Positions 1 through 6,403 of a DNA stretch of 7,465 nt are shown in pieces (the stretch's first letter is position 1; every line of letters starts with the position of its first letter). The stretch is taken from assembly GCA_001399705.1 (NCBI GenBank), contig LJCR01000096.1:1-7465 (forward strand), given 5' to 3'. This DNA is from Kouleothrix aurantiaca (lineage in GTDB: Bacteria; Chloroflexota; Chloroflexia; Chloroflexales; Roseiflexaceae). The notes beneath the pieces were generated by a model. The model was not told the origin of the DNA, made no database searches, and saw only the letters and a list, made by a program, of their open reading frames with translations. A program made the position numbers and the translations under genes.

Positions 1-133
1 GGTGCATATGAATCGCGCCTGCGCCGGCAGCAAGCGACACCTGCGCGGCCTGGGCCAAGTCTGCCGGTGTGAGCGGAACGGCCGCGTGCTCGGTGCGCGT
101 GCGGGCGCCATTCAAACAAACTTTCAGCAGCAT
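1..133 (-). CDS. N-terminus of a BKACE (DUF849) beta-keto acid cleavage enzyme, partial
   Basis: Only the first 44 codons lie in the window; the gene continues past the left edge. The peptide begins MLLKVCLNGARTRTEH, continues with VPLTPADLA, and ends AAGAGAIHMH. This is the typical opening of the BKACE family (3-keto-5-aminohexanoate cleavage enzyme, Kce, and relatives): the first beta strand with the NGAR motif, then the HxH pair. In Kce-type enzymes this His pair (here His42 and His44) binds the catalytic zinc; the family condenses a beta-keto acid with acetyl-CoA to give acetoacetate plus a new CoA ester. The ATG at 133-131 is preceded by GGGAGG (143-138) with a 4-nt gap, which supports the start. 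It is divergent from the tetR-type gene and shares its promoter/operator region. Family assignment is fairly sure; the substrate cannot be told from the fragment. Confidence 0.82.
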   Translation of the reverse strand, partial: MLLKVCLNGARTRTEHAAVPLTPADLAQAAQVSLAAGAGAIHMH

Positions 134-212
134 AGTGCCTCCCTTTCTTTTCGGCAAATGCCCTGTATTCGCACGTTCCGTTCCATGTTTCCAAATTCAT
201 CAAAAGTCCTGA

Positions 213-228
213 TTGACTCGTCAGTCAA
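213..228. promoter_or_regulatory. TetR-type operator, copy 1
   Basis: TTGACTCGTCAGTCAA has perfect 6-bp inverted arms (TTGACT and AGTCAA) around CGTC. It matches copy 2 at 14 of 16 positions in the same orientation. It covers the -35 box of the rightward promoter and positions -1 to +15 of the leftward one. Palindromes of this size next to a divergent tetR-type gene are usual operators for that family. Binding is inferred. Confidence 0.78.
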
Positions 229-241
229 GTGGGTCTATAAT
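213..241 (+). promoter_or_regulatory. Sigma70-type promoter of the TetR-family gene
   Basis: TTGACT at 213-218 and a perfect TATAAT at 236-241 are separated by 17 nt. The predicted start is near 248, giving a leader of about 28 nt before the ATG at 276. The -35 box lies inside the first palindromic operator and the start site inside the second, so the gene is probably autoregulated. Box sequences and spacing are seen directly; activity is inferred. Confidence 0.8.
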
Positions 242-262
242 CCTAATTGACTAGTCAATCAA
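234..262 (-). promoter_or_regulatory. Divergent sigma70-type promoter of the BKACE gene
   Basis: Read leftward, TTGATT (262-257) and TATAGA (239-234) are separated by 17 nt. The predicted start is near 227, giving a leader of roughly 94 nt to the BKACE ATG. Its -10 box overlaps that of the rightward promoter through the shared TATA at 236-239, so the two promoters cannot be occupied at once. The -10 is less perfect than on the other strand, hence the lower confidence. Confidence 0.6.
247..262. promoter_or_regulatory. TetR-type operator, copy 2
   Basis: TTGACTAGTCAATCAA contains a perfect 12-bp palindrome TTGACTAGTCAA (247-258) followed by TCAA. With copy 1 it gives the shared pattern TTGACTnGTCAnTCAA, offset by 34 bp. 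It covers positions -1 to +15 of the rightward promoter and the -35 box of the leftward one, the mirror image of copy 1. Confidence 0.78.
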
Positions 263-275
263 GAAAGAAATACGC

Positions 276-905
276 ATGACCAGCAACGAAGAGCAAGAAA
301 ATAGCGACCGCCGCCAGCAGATTATTGAAGCTGCGCTGCGCGTCTTTAGCACCAAAGGGTTTCACAAGGCGACGAATAAAGATATTGCGCAGGAAGCGGG
401 CGGCATTTCGCCGGGGCTGATCTACTGGTATTTCAAAGACAAAGAAGACCTGTTCTTCTCGATTATTCGCGAGCGGGCCACCGTCTTCGCACTGGCCGAT
501 CATCCCGAGCGTTTGATGGACCTGCCGCCGCGCGAGGGCTTGGCGCTGGTGGGCCGCACCTATCTGTCGATCTTCCACGTGCCCGGCAACGTCGCCATCT
601 TCCGCATTCTGATCGGCGAAGCAACGCGCTTTCCGCAGATCGGCGAGATGTTTTTCCGCGTGGCGGGCCAGCGCTTTCTGGGCTTGATCAGCCAGTATCT
701 GCAGCATCACATTGACCTTGGCAACCTGCGCCCGCACGATACGTCAATCGCCGCGCGCAGCTTCCTGGGCATGTTTATTGTCAATGTGCTCGCGCGCGAG
801 ATTTTGCGCCAGCCCGAGGCGCTCGCCACTACTGACGAGCAGATTATTGCAACGAATATCGATATTTTTGTCACTGGTTTGGGGCCACGCGCCGGGCAGC
901 CCTAG
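276..905 (+). CDS. TetR/AcrR-family transcriptional repressor
   Basis: A 209-residue protein, the usual TetR length. The DNA-binding domain is clear: helix 1 RRQQIIEAALRVFSTKGF (residues 12-29), then TNKDIAQEAGG (33-43), and the recognition-helix end with the hallmark YWYFKDKEDLF (50-60). The AGGISPGLIYWYF form, with an extra Gly compared with the common AGVSxGxLYxYF, is a known variant. The C-terminal part (about 75-200) should be the helical ligand-binding and dimer domain, whose ligand cannot be read from sequence. The ATG at 276 has only a weak purine-rich AAGAAAG upstream but lies just after the promoter. Two palindromic operators in the upstream 50 bp suggest that it represses itself, the downstream ATP-binding protein gene and the divergent BKACE gene. 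The link to beta-keto acid/acyl-CoA metabolism suggests an acyl-CoA or related effector, which is only an inference. Confidence 0.9.
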   Translation: MTSNEEQENSDRRQQIIEAALRVFSTKGFHKATNKDIAQEAGGISPGLIYWYFKDKEDLFFSIIRERATVFALADHPERLMDLPPREGLALVGRTYLSIFHVPGNVAIFRILIGEATRFPQIGEMFFRVAGQRFLGLISQYLQHHIDLGNLRPHDTSIAARSFLGMFIVNVLAREILRQPEALATTDEQIIATNIDIFVTGLGPRAGQP

Positions 906-943
906 CGCGGGGCGTGGCAGTCGCTATCTTCTGGTAGACGCTC

Positions 944-949
944 AGGAGG
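944..949 (+). promoter_or_regulatory. Strong Shine-Dalgarno site fixing the start at 958
   Basis: AGGAGG lies 8 nt before the ATG at 958. It decides the start against an upstream in-frame ATG at 712, which would overlap most of the 3' part of the tetR-type gene and add 82 residues unlike the family. Confidence 0.85.
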
Positions 950-957
950 AGACGCTG

Positions 958-2547
958 ATGTCTGAGTATATTCTGCAGCTCGATTCAGCCGATGCCACGC
1001 TGGCGCGCGTGGGTGGCAAGGGCGCAAACCTGGCCGAGCTGGCGCGCGCGGGTTTTGCCGTGCCGCCCGGCTTTCTGGTCACGACCGAGGCCTACCACGC
1101 TTTTGTCGCCGCGAACGGCCTGGCCGAACAGATCGTCGCGCTGGCGCGCAAGGTTGCCGGCGACAACCCAGTGGCGCTGGATCACGCGTCCGAGCAGATT
1201 CGCGCTTTGTTCGCGCAGGGCGACATGCCCGCCGCGCTGGCCGAGCCGATTGTGGCGGCCTACCGGCAGCTTTCCAGCAACGCGCCTAATCTGCCCGTTG
1301 CGGTGCGCTCCTCGGCCACGGCGGAAGATTTGCCCGGCCTGTCGTTCGCTGGCCAGCAAGACACCTACCTGAATATTGTGGGCGACGACGCGCTGCTGGA
1401 TGCCGTGCGGCGCTGCTGGGGCAGTCTGTGGACCGCCCGCGCGCTGGGCTACCGCGCGCGCAATGGCATCGCGCCCGACGACGTGGCGCTGGCCGTGGTG
1501 GTGCAGGAGCTGATTTCTTCCGAGGTCTCGGGCGTGCTGTTCACCGCTAACCCGCTCAGCGGGCGGCGCAATGAAATTGTGATCGACGCGAGCTATGGCC
1601 TGGGCGAGGCAATTGTGTCGGGCCAGGTCGAGCCCGACCACTATGTGGTCGACCCGGCGAGCTGGCAGATTACGGGGCGCAAGCTGGGCGCGAAGGCGCT
1701 GGCGATTGTGCCGCGCGCCGGTGGCGGAACTGACCAGGTGGCGCGCGCAGCCGGCGAGCAGGCGTTGCCCGACGCGCAGATCCGCGACCTGGCGCGCACT
1801 GCCGCGCGGGTGGCGGCGCATTTCGGCTCGCCGCAGGATATTGAGTGGGCCTGGGCGAATGGTCGCATGCTGCTCTTGCAATCGCGCCCGATCACCTCGC
1901 TCTACCCGCTGCCCGAGGCCGCGCTGGCGGCCAAATCGCCACGCGTGTATTTCAGCTTCAACTCGGTGCAGGGCGTGGTCGACCCATTCACGCCGCTGGG
2001 CCTGGATCTGCTGCAGTTGCTGGCCGGTGGATTTCCGCAGTTTCTGCGCGCAGACATGCCGCTGCGGCAAGCAATAACAACCGCCGGCGGGCGCATCTTC
2101 ATCGACGTCACAGCGATCACCGGCCCGTGGATGGCCGCGCTCCAGCGGCTCGACCCGGGCGCGCGCATCGAGCCGAAATATACGATCACGCTGACCGTGC
2201 CCGCCGACCGCACCGAGTATATTTCGGCAATACGCCTGGGCCGCGCGCGCTACACCGCGCTGGCCGACCGCACGCTACGCTTCTACCGCGAGTATTTCCA
2301 GCCCGACCATGTGATCGAGATCGAGAAGCAGCGCCAGCGCTGGCGGATCATGTTCCGCGGCGAGGATTTCGCAATCAACATCGACACGCTGGTTGGCCAC
2401 CAGCAGCCCGGCCCGTTTCTGGAGATCAAAAGCCGCACCTGGAGCCGCCGCGACGCCGACGCCAAGGCCGCGCTGATTGGCGAGCTGCTGCGCCTGTTTG
2501 GCGTGGACGAGGGCGCGCTGGTGAAGCAGGAATACGTCGAATTATAA
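958..2547 (+). CDS. PEP synthase-type ATP-binding protein lacking the catalytic domains, with CYTH-like C-terminus
   Basis: A 529-residue protein. Residues about 15-315 form a complete PEP synthase/pyruvate phosphate dikinase N-terminal ATP-grasp domain: GGKGANLAEL near 19, RSSATAED at 117-124 then LPGLSFAGQQDTYLNI, FTANPLSG, SYGLGEAIVSGQVEPDHY, and the domain end LLLQSRPIT at 305-313. Residues about 327-400 (YFSFNSVQGVVDPFTPLG, then GGRIFIDVT) match the linker that follows this domain in long PEP synthase-like and rifampicin-phosphotransferase-like proteins. From about 405 the sequence changes: FYREYFQPDHVIEIEK, RWRIMFRGEDFAIN, then FLEIKSRTWS (487-496) and a final LLRLFGVDE...EYVEL recall the C-terminal half of CYTH/adenylate cyclase class IV-like domains. 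The swivelling phospho-histidine domain and the PEP/pyruvate barrel of full enzymes (about 800-900 residues) are absent, so normal PEP synthase activity is not expected. It lies 52 nt after the tetR-type gene with no terminator between, so it is probably co-transcribed. The ATP-binding domain is sure; the CYTH-like assignment is tentative. Confidence 0.8.
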   Translation: MSEYILQLDSADATLARVGGKGANLAELARAGFAVPPGFLVTTEAYHAFVAANGLAEQIVALARKVAGDNPVALDHASEQIRALFAQGDMPAALAEPIVAAYRQLSSNAPNLPVAVRSSATAEDLPGLSFAGQQDTYLNIVGDDALLDAVRRCWGSLWTARALGYRARNGIAPDDVALAVVVQELISSEVSGVLFTANPLSGRRNEIVIDASYGLGEAIVSGQVEPDHYVVDPASWQITGRKLGAKALAIVPRAGGGTDQVARAAGEQALPDAQIRDLARTAARVAAHFGSPQDIEWAWANGRMLLLQSRPITSLYPLPEAALAAKSPRVYFSFNSVQGVVDPFTPLGLDLLQLLAGGFPQFLRADMPLRQAITTAGGRIFIDVTAITGPWMAALQRLDPGARIEPKYTITLTVPADRTEYISAIRLGRARYTALADRTLRFYREYFQPDHVIEIEKQRQRWRIMFRGEDFAINIDTLVGHQQPGPFLEIKSRTWSRRDADAKAALIGELLRLFGVDEGALVKQEYVEL

Positions 2548-2552
2548 CCAAA

Positions 2553-2609
2553 CTACGCACTACGCACCACGCACTATTAAGATTGCAGTGCGTGGTGCGT
2601 AGTGCGTAG
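2553..2609. repeat. Perfect 23-bp inverted repeat made of 7-nt units
   Basis: The left arm (2553-2575) is CTACGCA, CTACGCA, CCACGCA, CT. The right arm (2587-2609) is its exact reverse complement, and the 11-nt loop spans 2576-2586. It starts 5 nt after the upstream stop codon and ends 10 nt before the coaE ATG. No T-run follows either arm, so a standard intrinsic terminator is unlikely. The 7-nt periodicity suggests a dispersed heptad-type repeat element, and transcripts would carry a very stable hairpin directly ahead of coaE. Confidence 0.85.
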
Positions 2610-2619
2610 GCCAAACGTT

Positions 2620-3263
2620 ATGAAACACTCTGATTACTACCTGATTGGCCTGACAGGCAATATTGCCTGCGGAAAAAGCACGGTTGTCGCGATGCTGCGC
2701 GAGCTGGGCGCGCACGTGATCGACGCCGACCGCGTGACGCACGAATTGCAGCAGCCCGGCCAGCCCGTGTACGAGCAGATCGTCGCCGCGTTTGGCGCGG
2801 GCATTCTCAGCGCGCCCGGCGGCCCAATCGACCGGCGCGCGCTTGGCGCGGTTGTGTTCAGCGACCCGGCCGCACTTCGCCGCCTGGAGCAGATCGTCCA
2901 CCCCGCCGTGCACGCGCGCATCGCCGCCTGGCTCGAAGATGTGGCCCAGGCAGCGCACCCCGCCGGGCACCCGCCCGTCGCCGTGATCGACGCGATCAAG
3001 CTGCTGGGGAGTCGGGCTGGAAGCCGCAGTGCGACGCGATCTGGGTGGTGAGCTGCCCGCCCGAGCAGCAGCTCGCCCGCCTGGTCAGCACGCGCGGCAT
3101 GAGCGCGGAAGAAGCGCGCACGCGCATCGCCGCCCAGCCGCCCCAGGCCGAAAAGATCGCGCAGGCCAGCGTGGTGATCGACAACGGCGGCACGCTGGAA
3201 GGCACGCGCGCGCAGGTGCAGGCCGCGTGGGATGCGATTGGCGCTTCAACTGGCTTTTCCTGA
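2620..3263 (+). pseudogene. coaE: Dephospho-CoA kinase, interrupted by a frameshift
   Basis: CoaE phosphorylates dephospho-CoA with ATP, the last step of coenzyme A synthesis. The first frame (2620-3051) holds the P-loop GNIACGKS (residues 13-20), IDADRVTHEL (34-43), the DRRALGAVVF segment, LEQIVHPAVH (89-98) and VIDAIKLL (through 129). At the GGGG run 3006-3009 the reading shifts by -1 (equivalently +2): the first frame goes on into unrelated residues and stops at 3049-3051. The family sequence resumes from GAG at 3009 with ESGWKPQCDAIWVVSCPPEQQ, the lid-like RGMSAEEARTRIAAQ and VVIDNGGTLE, ending at TGA 3261-3263. Joined, the product would be about 214 residues, normal for CoaE. Start: the ATG at 2620 has no good ribosome binding site; an in-frame GTG at 2602 lies inside the inverted repeat. 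It may be a real mutation, a homopolymer sequence error, or a -1 slip on GGGG. The gene is normally essential, so an error or a second copy should be considered. Confidence 0.88.
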
Positions 3264-3312
3264 CCAATAAGCCCTGAATTCCACAAGCCAGGCACCGCCT
3301 TCTCGGCGCGAG

Positions 3313-3339
3313 TTTTGGAAGGCTGGCGTCTTCCCAAAA
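3313..3339. repeat. Imperfect inverted repeat upstream of the luxR-type gene
   Basis: TTTTGGAAG (3313-3321) and CTTCCCAAAA (3330-3339) pair with one bulged C around an 8-nt loop. It lies about 35 bp upstream of the weak -35 box of the next gene. There is no T-run after it, so it is more likely a protein-binding site or chance than a terminator. Confidence 0.3.
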
Positions 3340-3373
3340 TAGAATCTTCGTTGGCGGCACCTCGTTGCACGTG

Positions 3374-3402
3374 TTAAGGTTTTTCTTTCTTTTCGCTATA
3401 AT
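3374..3402 (+). promoter_or_regulatory. Promoter of the luxR/malT-type gene, predicted leaderless
   Basis: A perfect TATAAT at 3397-3402 sits 6 nt before the ATG at 3409. With normal -10 to +1 geometry the first transcribed base is the A of the ATG. The -35 position, 17 nt upstream, is TTAAGG (3374-3379), a weak match, after which runs a pyrimidine tract (3380-3393). A weak -35 would suit an activator-dependent promoter. Confidence 0.6.
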
Positions 3403-3408
3403 GGCGCT

Positions 3409-6183
3409 ATGTTGACGCCGCTGCTCACCACGAAAGTTTATATCCCGCCATCACGGTTGAACGCAGTCCAGCGCCCACGCTTGTTGGAGCAGCTGAATGC
3501 TGGCCTGTATCGCAAACTGACGCTGATCTCGGCGCCAGCCGGTTTTGGCAAAACCACCCTCGCCAGCGCATGGGTTGCGGCCGGCAGTCGGCGGGCGGCC
3601 TGGCTATCGCTCGATGCGGGCGACCGCGAGCCAGCGCGCTTTCTAAGCTACCTGATCGGCGCATTGCAGACACTTACGCCAACCCTTGGAAGCAGGGCCA
3701 CAGAAGCGCTTCAATCTCCCCAGCCACCCCCGCTCGACGCGATTGTGACCACCCTGCTCAACGACATCGCCAGCGAGTCAGAGCATTTCGTGCTTGTGCT
3801 CGACGACTACCACGAGATTGATGAGCGCTCAATCGACCGGATCGTCGGATTTTTGCTGGATCATCTGCCGCCACAGATGCACCTGGCTATTACCACGCGC
3901 GAAGATCCACAGCTTCCCCTGGCCCGCCTGCGCGCCCGCGATCAGGTGACCGAACTGCGCGCGGCCGATTTGCGGTGCACACCAGCCGAAGCGGCCGCAT
4001 TTCTCACACAGGTTATGGCGCTTGATCTTTCGGCGGAGGAGCTGGCCACGCTGGAAACGCGCACCGAAGGCTGGATTGCAGGTCTGCAGCTGGCAGCCCT
4101 TTCCATGCGCGGGCGCGACGACATGGGCCAGTTCGTCAGGGCGTTTGCTGGGAATAACCGGTACATTGTGGATTACCTGATCGAAGAGGTTCTGCAGCGT
4201 CAGCCCGGGCCCGTGCGCCACTTCCTGCTCCATACCTCGATCCTTGAGCGGCTGAGTGCGCCCCTGTGCAATGCCGTAAGTGGCCGTAACGACAGCCACC
4301 TGCTCCTGGAAACACTCGAACGAGGCAACCTGTTTGTTGTCCCACTCGACGATACAGGCGACTGGTTCCGCTATCACCATCTCTTTGCCGATGTGCTGAA
4401 AACGCAGATGCTTCAGGAACAGCCAGCAGAACTTGCACGCCTGCATCGGCGAGCGAGTGCATGGTATGCCGAGCATCATCTGCCAGCCGACGCGATTCGC
4501 CATGCCCTGGCCGCCAGCGACTTCGCGGGCGCGGCAGATCTCATCGAGCTGGCCTGGCCGGCCATGGACGGGCGATTCCAGGCCGCAACCTGGCTGGGCT
4601 GGGCAAGGGCGCTACCCAACGAAGTCGTTCAGGCCCGGCCTGTGCTCGGCGTTGCGTATGCCTGGGCGCTGCTGAATGGCGGCGAGCTTGACGCCGCTGA
4701 AGCTCGGTTGTCAGATGCCGAAAGGTGGTTGGGCGGCACGGCAGACCGTGGCGAGCAAGCGAGTAGGCCAGCCACCGATCTGTTCAGCCCAGAACACGCA
4801 GCCGCGCCGATCATCGCCGACCAGCAACAGTTTCAGGGGCTGCCGGCATCGTTCGCCACCGCGCACGCCTATCTGGCCCAGGCGCGTGGCAATATCCCCC
4901 TGTCGGTGCGCTATGGCCAGCGCGCGCTCGAACTGCTGCCGGACGGAGATCATCTGCGGCGCGGGCCGGCTGCCGCGCTACTGGGCCTGGCGCAGTGGGC
5001 GAGTGGCGAACTGGACGCGGCATACCGCGTGCTGGCCGAGGCGATGGCCGGTTTTCAGGCAGCCGGAAACATGCATTTTGCTATCAGCGTCACCTCGGGG
5101 CTGGCCGATATCCGGGTCACACAAGGCCGCCTGCGCGAGGCGATTGCTGTGTATAGCCAGGCCCTGCACCTCGCGCAGGCGCACGGCGAGCCGCTGCTTC
5201 GCGGCACGGCCAACCTCTACCTGGGGCTGAGCGAGCTCGCGTGTGAACAAGGCGACTTGGGCACTGCCCGAACGCAGCTGCAGCGCAGCGAGCAACTGGG
5301 CGAACAGGCCGCGCTGCCAGATTGGCGCTTTCGCCAGTGCCGTGCCCAAGCACGCCTGGCGGAGGCACAGGGCGATTTCGCAGCCGCGCTGACATTGCTC
5401 GACGAGGCCAAGCGGCACTTCTACCCAACGCCCATTCCCGATCTGCAGCCGCTTACGGCGCTCCGCGTGCGGGTCTGGCTGGCGCAAGGGCGCCTGCGCG
5501 AAGCGCTGGGATGGGCACACGAGCGCGGCCGCTCGGCCGACGAGGAACCGGGCTTTCTTGCTGAGTTCGAGCAGATGACGCTGGCGCGGGTGTTGATTGC
5601 ACAGTATCGGCGCGAGCCAGGCGACCATTCCATTGACCAGGCTACACGCCTGCTCGATCGCCTTAAGCGCGCCGCCGAAGCTGGTGGGAGGATCGGCAGC
5701 CTGATTGAGATCGAACTATTGCGGGCACTGGCGCAGCACGCGCAGGGGCGCCTTGCCCCGGCGCTCGTCGCACTGGAACACGCCCTGAACATGGCCGAGC
5801 CGGAGGGCTACGTGCGCATTTTTGTCAGCGAAGGGCCAGCAATGGCGCATCTTTTGTCGGAGGCCCGCAGAATCGCACCCGAATACATCGGGAAGTTACT
5901 TGCTGCTTTTCCTGATGCGGGATCACAGAGCTTTAACAGTGAAACGGCTGCAGCCCCCCAACATCTGGCATCCGAAAACCAGGATGTCGCCGAGCCGCTG
6001 AGCACGCGCGAGCGCGAGATCCTCGAACTGATCGCCCAGGGCTATTCCAACAGCCAGATCGGCGCGCGCTTGTTCCTGGCCGTGAGCACAGTCAAAGGGC
6101 ATAACCAGCGCATATTCGGCAAACTGCAGGTGCAAAGCCGAACCGAGGCGGTTGCACGCGCTCGCAAACTTGGCCTGCTTTAG
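3409..6183 (+). CDS. Large LuxR-family regulator with MalT-like NTPase core (LAL/STAND)
   Basis: A 924-residue protein with the order NTPase, helical repeat sensor, HTH, as in MalT. It starts with LLTTKVYIPPSRLNAVQRPRLLEQL, the usual opening of this family. Walker A is APAGFGKTT (42-50) and Walker B is LVLDDYH with Asp132 and Asp133. A winged-helix-like arm with RYHHLFADVLK lies near 320-330. Residues about 400-820 are Ala/Leu-rich helical pairs that look like TPR/MalT-type repeats and should bind an inducer or partner. The C-terminus (864-924), LSTREREILELIAQGYSN onward with STVKGHNQRIFGKLQVQSRTEAV, is a full LuxR-type HTH. ATP-bound, ligand-activated oligomers of such proteins recruit RNA polymerase. 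No ribosome binding site precedes the ATG; a leaderless mRNA is predicted. The target is unknown; the downstream NAD(P)-binding protein gene is the obvious candidate. Confidence 0.92.
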   Translation: MLTPLLTTKVYIPPSRLNAVQRPRLLEQLNAGLYRKLTLISAPAGFGKTTLASAWVAAGSRRAAWLSLDAGDREPARFLSYLIGALQTLTPTLGSRATEALQSPQPPPLDAIVTTLLNDIASESEHFVLVLDDYHEIDERSIDRIVGFLLDHLPPQMHLAITTREDPQLPLARLRARDQVTELRAADLRCTPAEAAAFLTQVMALDLSAEELATLETRTEGWIAGLQLAALSMRGRDDMGQFVRAFAGNNRYIVDYLIEEVLQRQPGPVRHFLLHTSILERLSAPLCNAVSGRNDSHLLLETLERGNLFVVPLDDTGDWFRYHHLFADVLKTQMLQEQPAELARLHRRASAWYAEHHLPADAIRHALAASDFAGAADLIELAWPAMDGRFQAATWLGWARALPNEVVQARPVLGVAYAWALLNGGELDAAEARLSDAERWLGGTADRGEQASRPATDLFSPEHAAAPIIADQQQFQGLPASFATAHAYLAQARGNIPLSVRYGQRALELLPDGDHLRRGPAAALLGLAQWASGELDAAYRVLAEAMAGFQAAGNMHFAISVTSGLADIRVTQGRLREAIAVYSQALHLAQAHGEPLLRGTANLYLGLSELACEQGDLGTARTQLQRSEQLGEQAALPDWRFRQCRAQARLAEAQGDFAAALTLLDEAKRHFYPTPIPDLQPLTALRVRVWLAQGRLREALGWAHERGRSADEEPGFLAEFEQMTLARVLIAQYRREPGDHSIDQATRLLDRLKRAAEAGGRIGSLIEIELLRALAQHAQGRLAPALVALEHALNMAEPEGYVRIFVSEGPAMAHLLSEARRIAPEYIGKLLAAFPDAGSQSFNSETAAAPQHLASENQDVAEPLSTREREILELIAQGYSNSQIGARLFLAVSTVKGHNQRIFGKLQVQSRTEAVARARKLGLL

Positions 6184-6403
6184 CCCCCGCAAACACCGCC
6201 CTGTTCCCCGCAGTACCCCACAGCAGTACCTCAAGCAGTGCTTTAGTATCTATGCCGTAAGCCGGTATGGGCGCTATGCTGTAGGCACGTAAAGCAGCAC
6301 GTAAACACCGCTTCGGCGAAGGCTCAGCAGGCCAGCAGTGCGAGTGCTGCAAGAACCGAAAATGCAAAGAACCGGGCAAGCACGCATTCGCCTGCGCGAT
6401 ACA

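Noticed and set aside
2..250. A plus-strand open frame of 82 codons at the left edge
   Set aside because: It lies antisense to the recognisable BKACE N-terminus and runs through the promoter and operator region.
712..957. Upstream extension of the ATP-binding protein to the ATG at 712
   Set aside because: It would overlap the conserved tetR-type gene, the added residues look like a frame shadow, and AGGAGG sits 8 nt before the ATG at 958.
985..2070. A 361-codon open frame on the minus strand, opposite the ATP-binding protein gene
   Set aside because: It is the antisense shadow of a GC-rich gene with strong family motifs on the plus strand. Its peptide is rich in Arg, His and Gln with no recognisable domain.
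2555..2574. The tandem 7-nt units as a CRISPR or minisatellite array
   Set aside because: There are only three units per arm with no spacers, and the dominant feature is the inverted repeat.
2553..2609. The perfect inverted repeat as an intrinsic terminator
   Set aside because: No run of T follows either arm, and the heptad structure points to a repeat element; some attenuation of transcription cannot be excluded.
3029..3277. An 82-codon open frame in the third frame over the 3' half of coaE
   Set aside because: The conserved CoaE C-terminus is in the frame 3009-3263; this one gives an Arg/Ala-rich shadow peptide.
3829..4503. A 224-codon minus-strand open frame inside the MalT-like gene
   Set aside because: It is a shadow of a gene with clear Walker motifs and HTH; it has no ribosome binding site or family resemblance.
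6312..6355. Small hairpins such as CTTCGGCGAAG and CAGCA...TGCTG as a terminator for the MalT-like gene
   Set aside because: The stems are only 4-5 bp and no T-run follows, so they are not supported as terminators.
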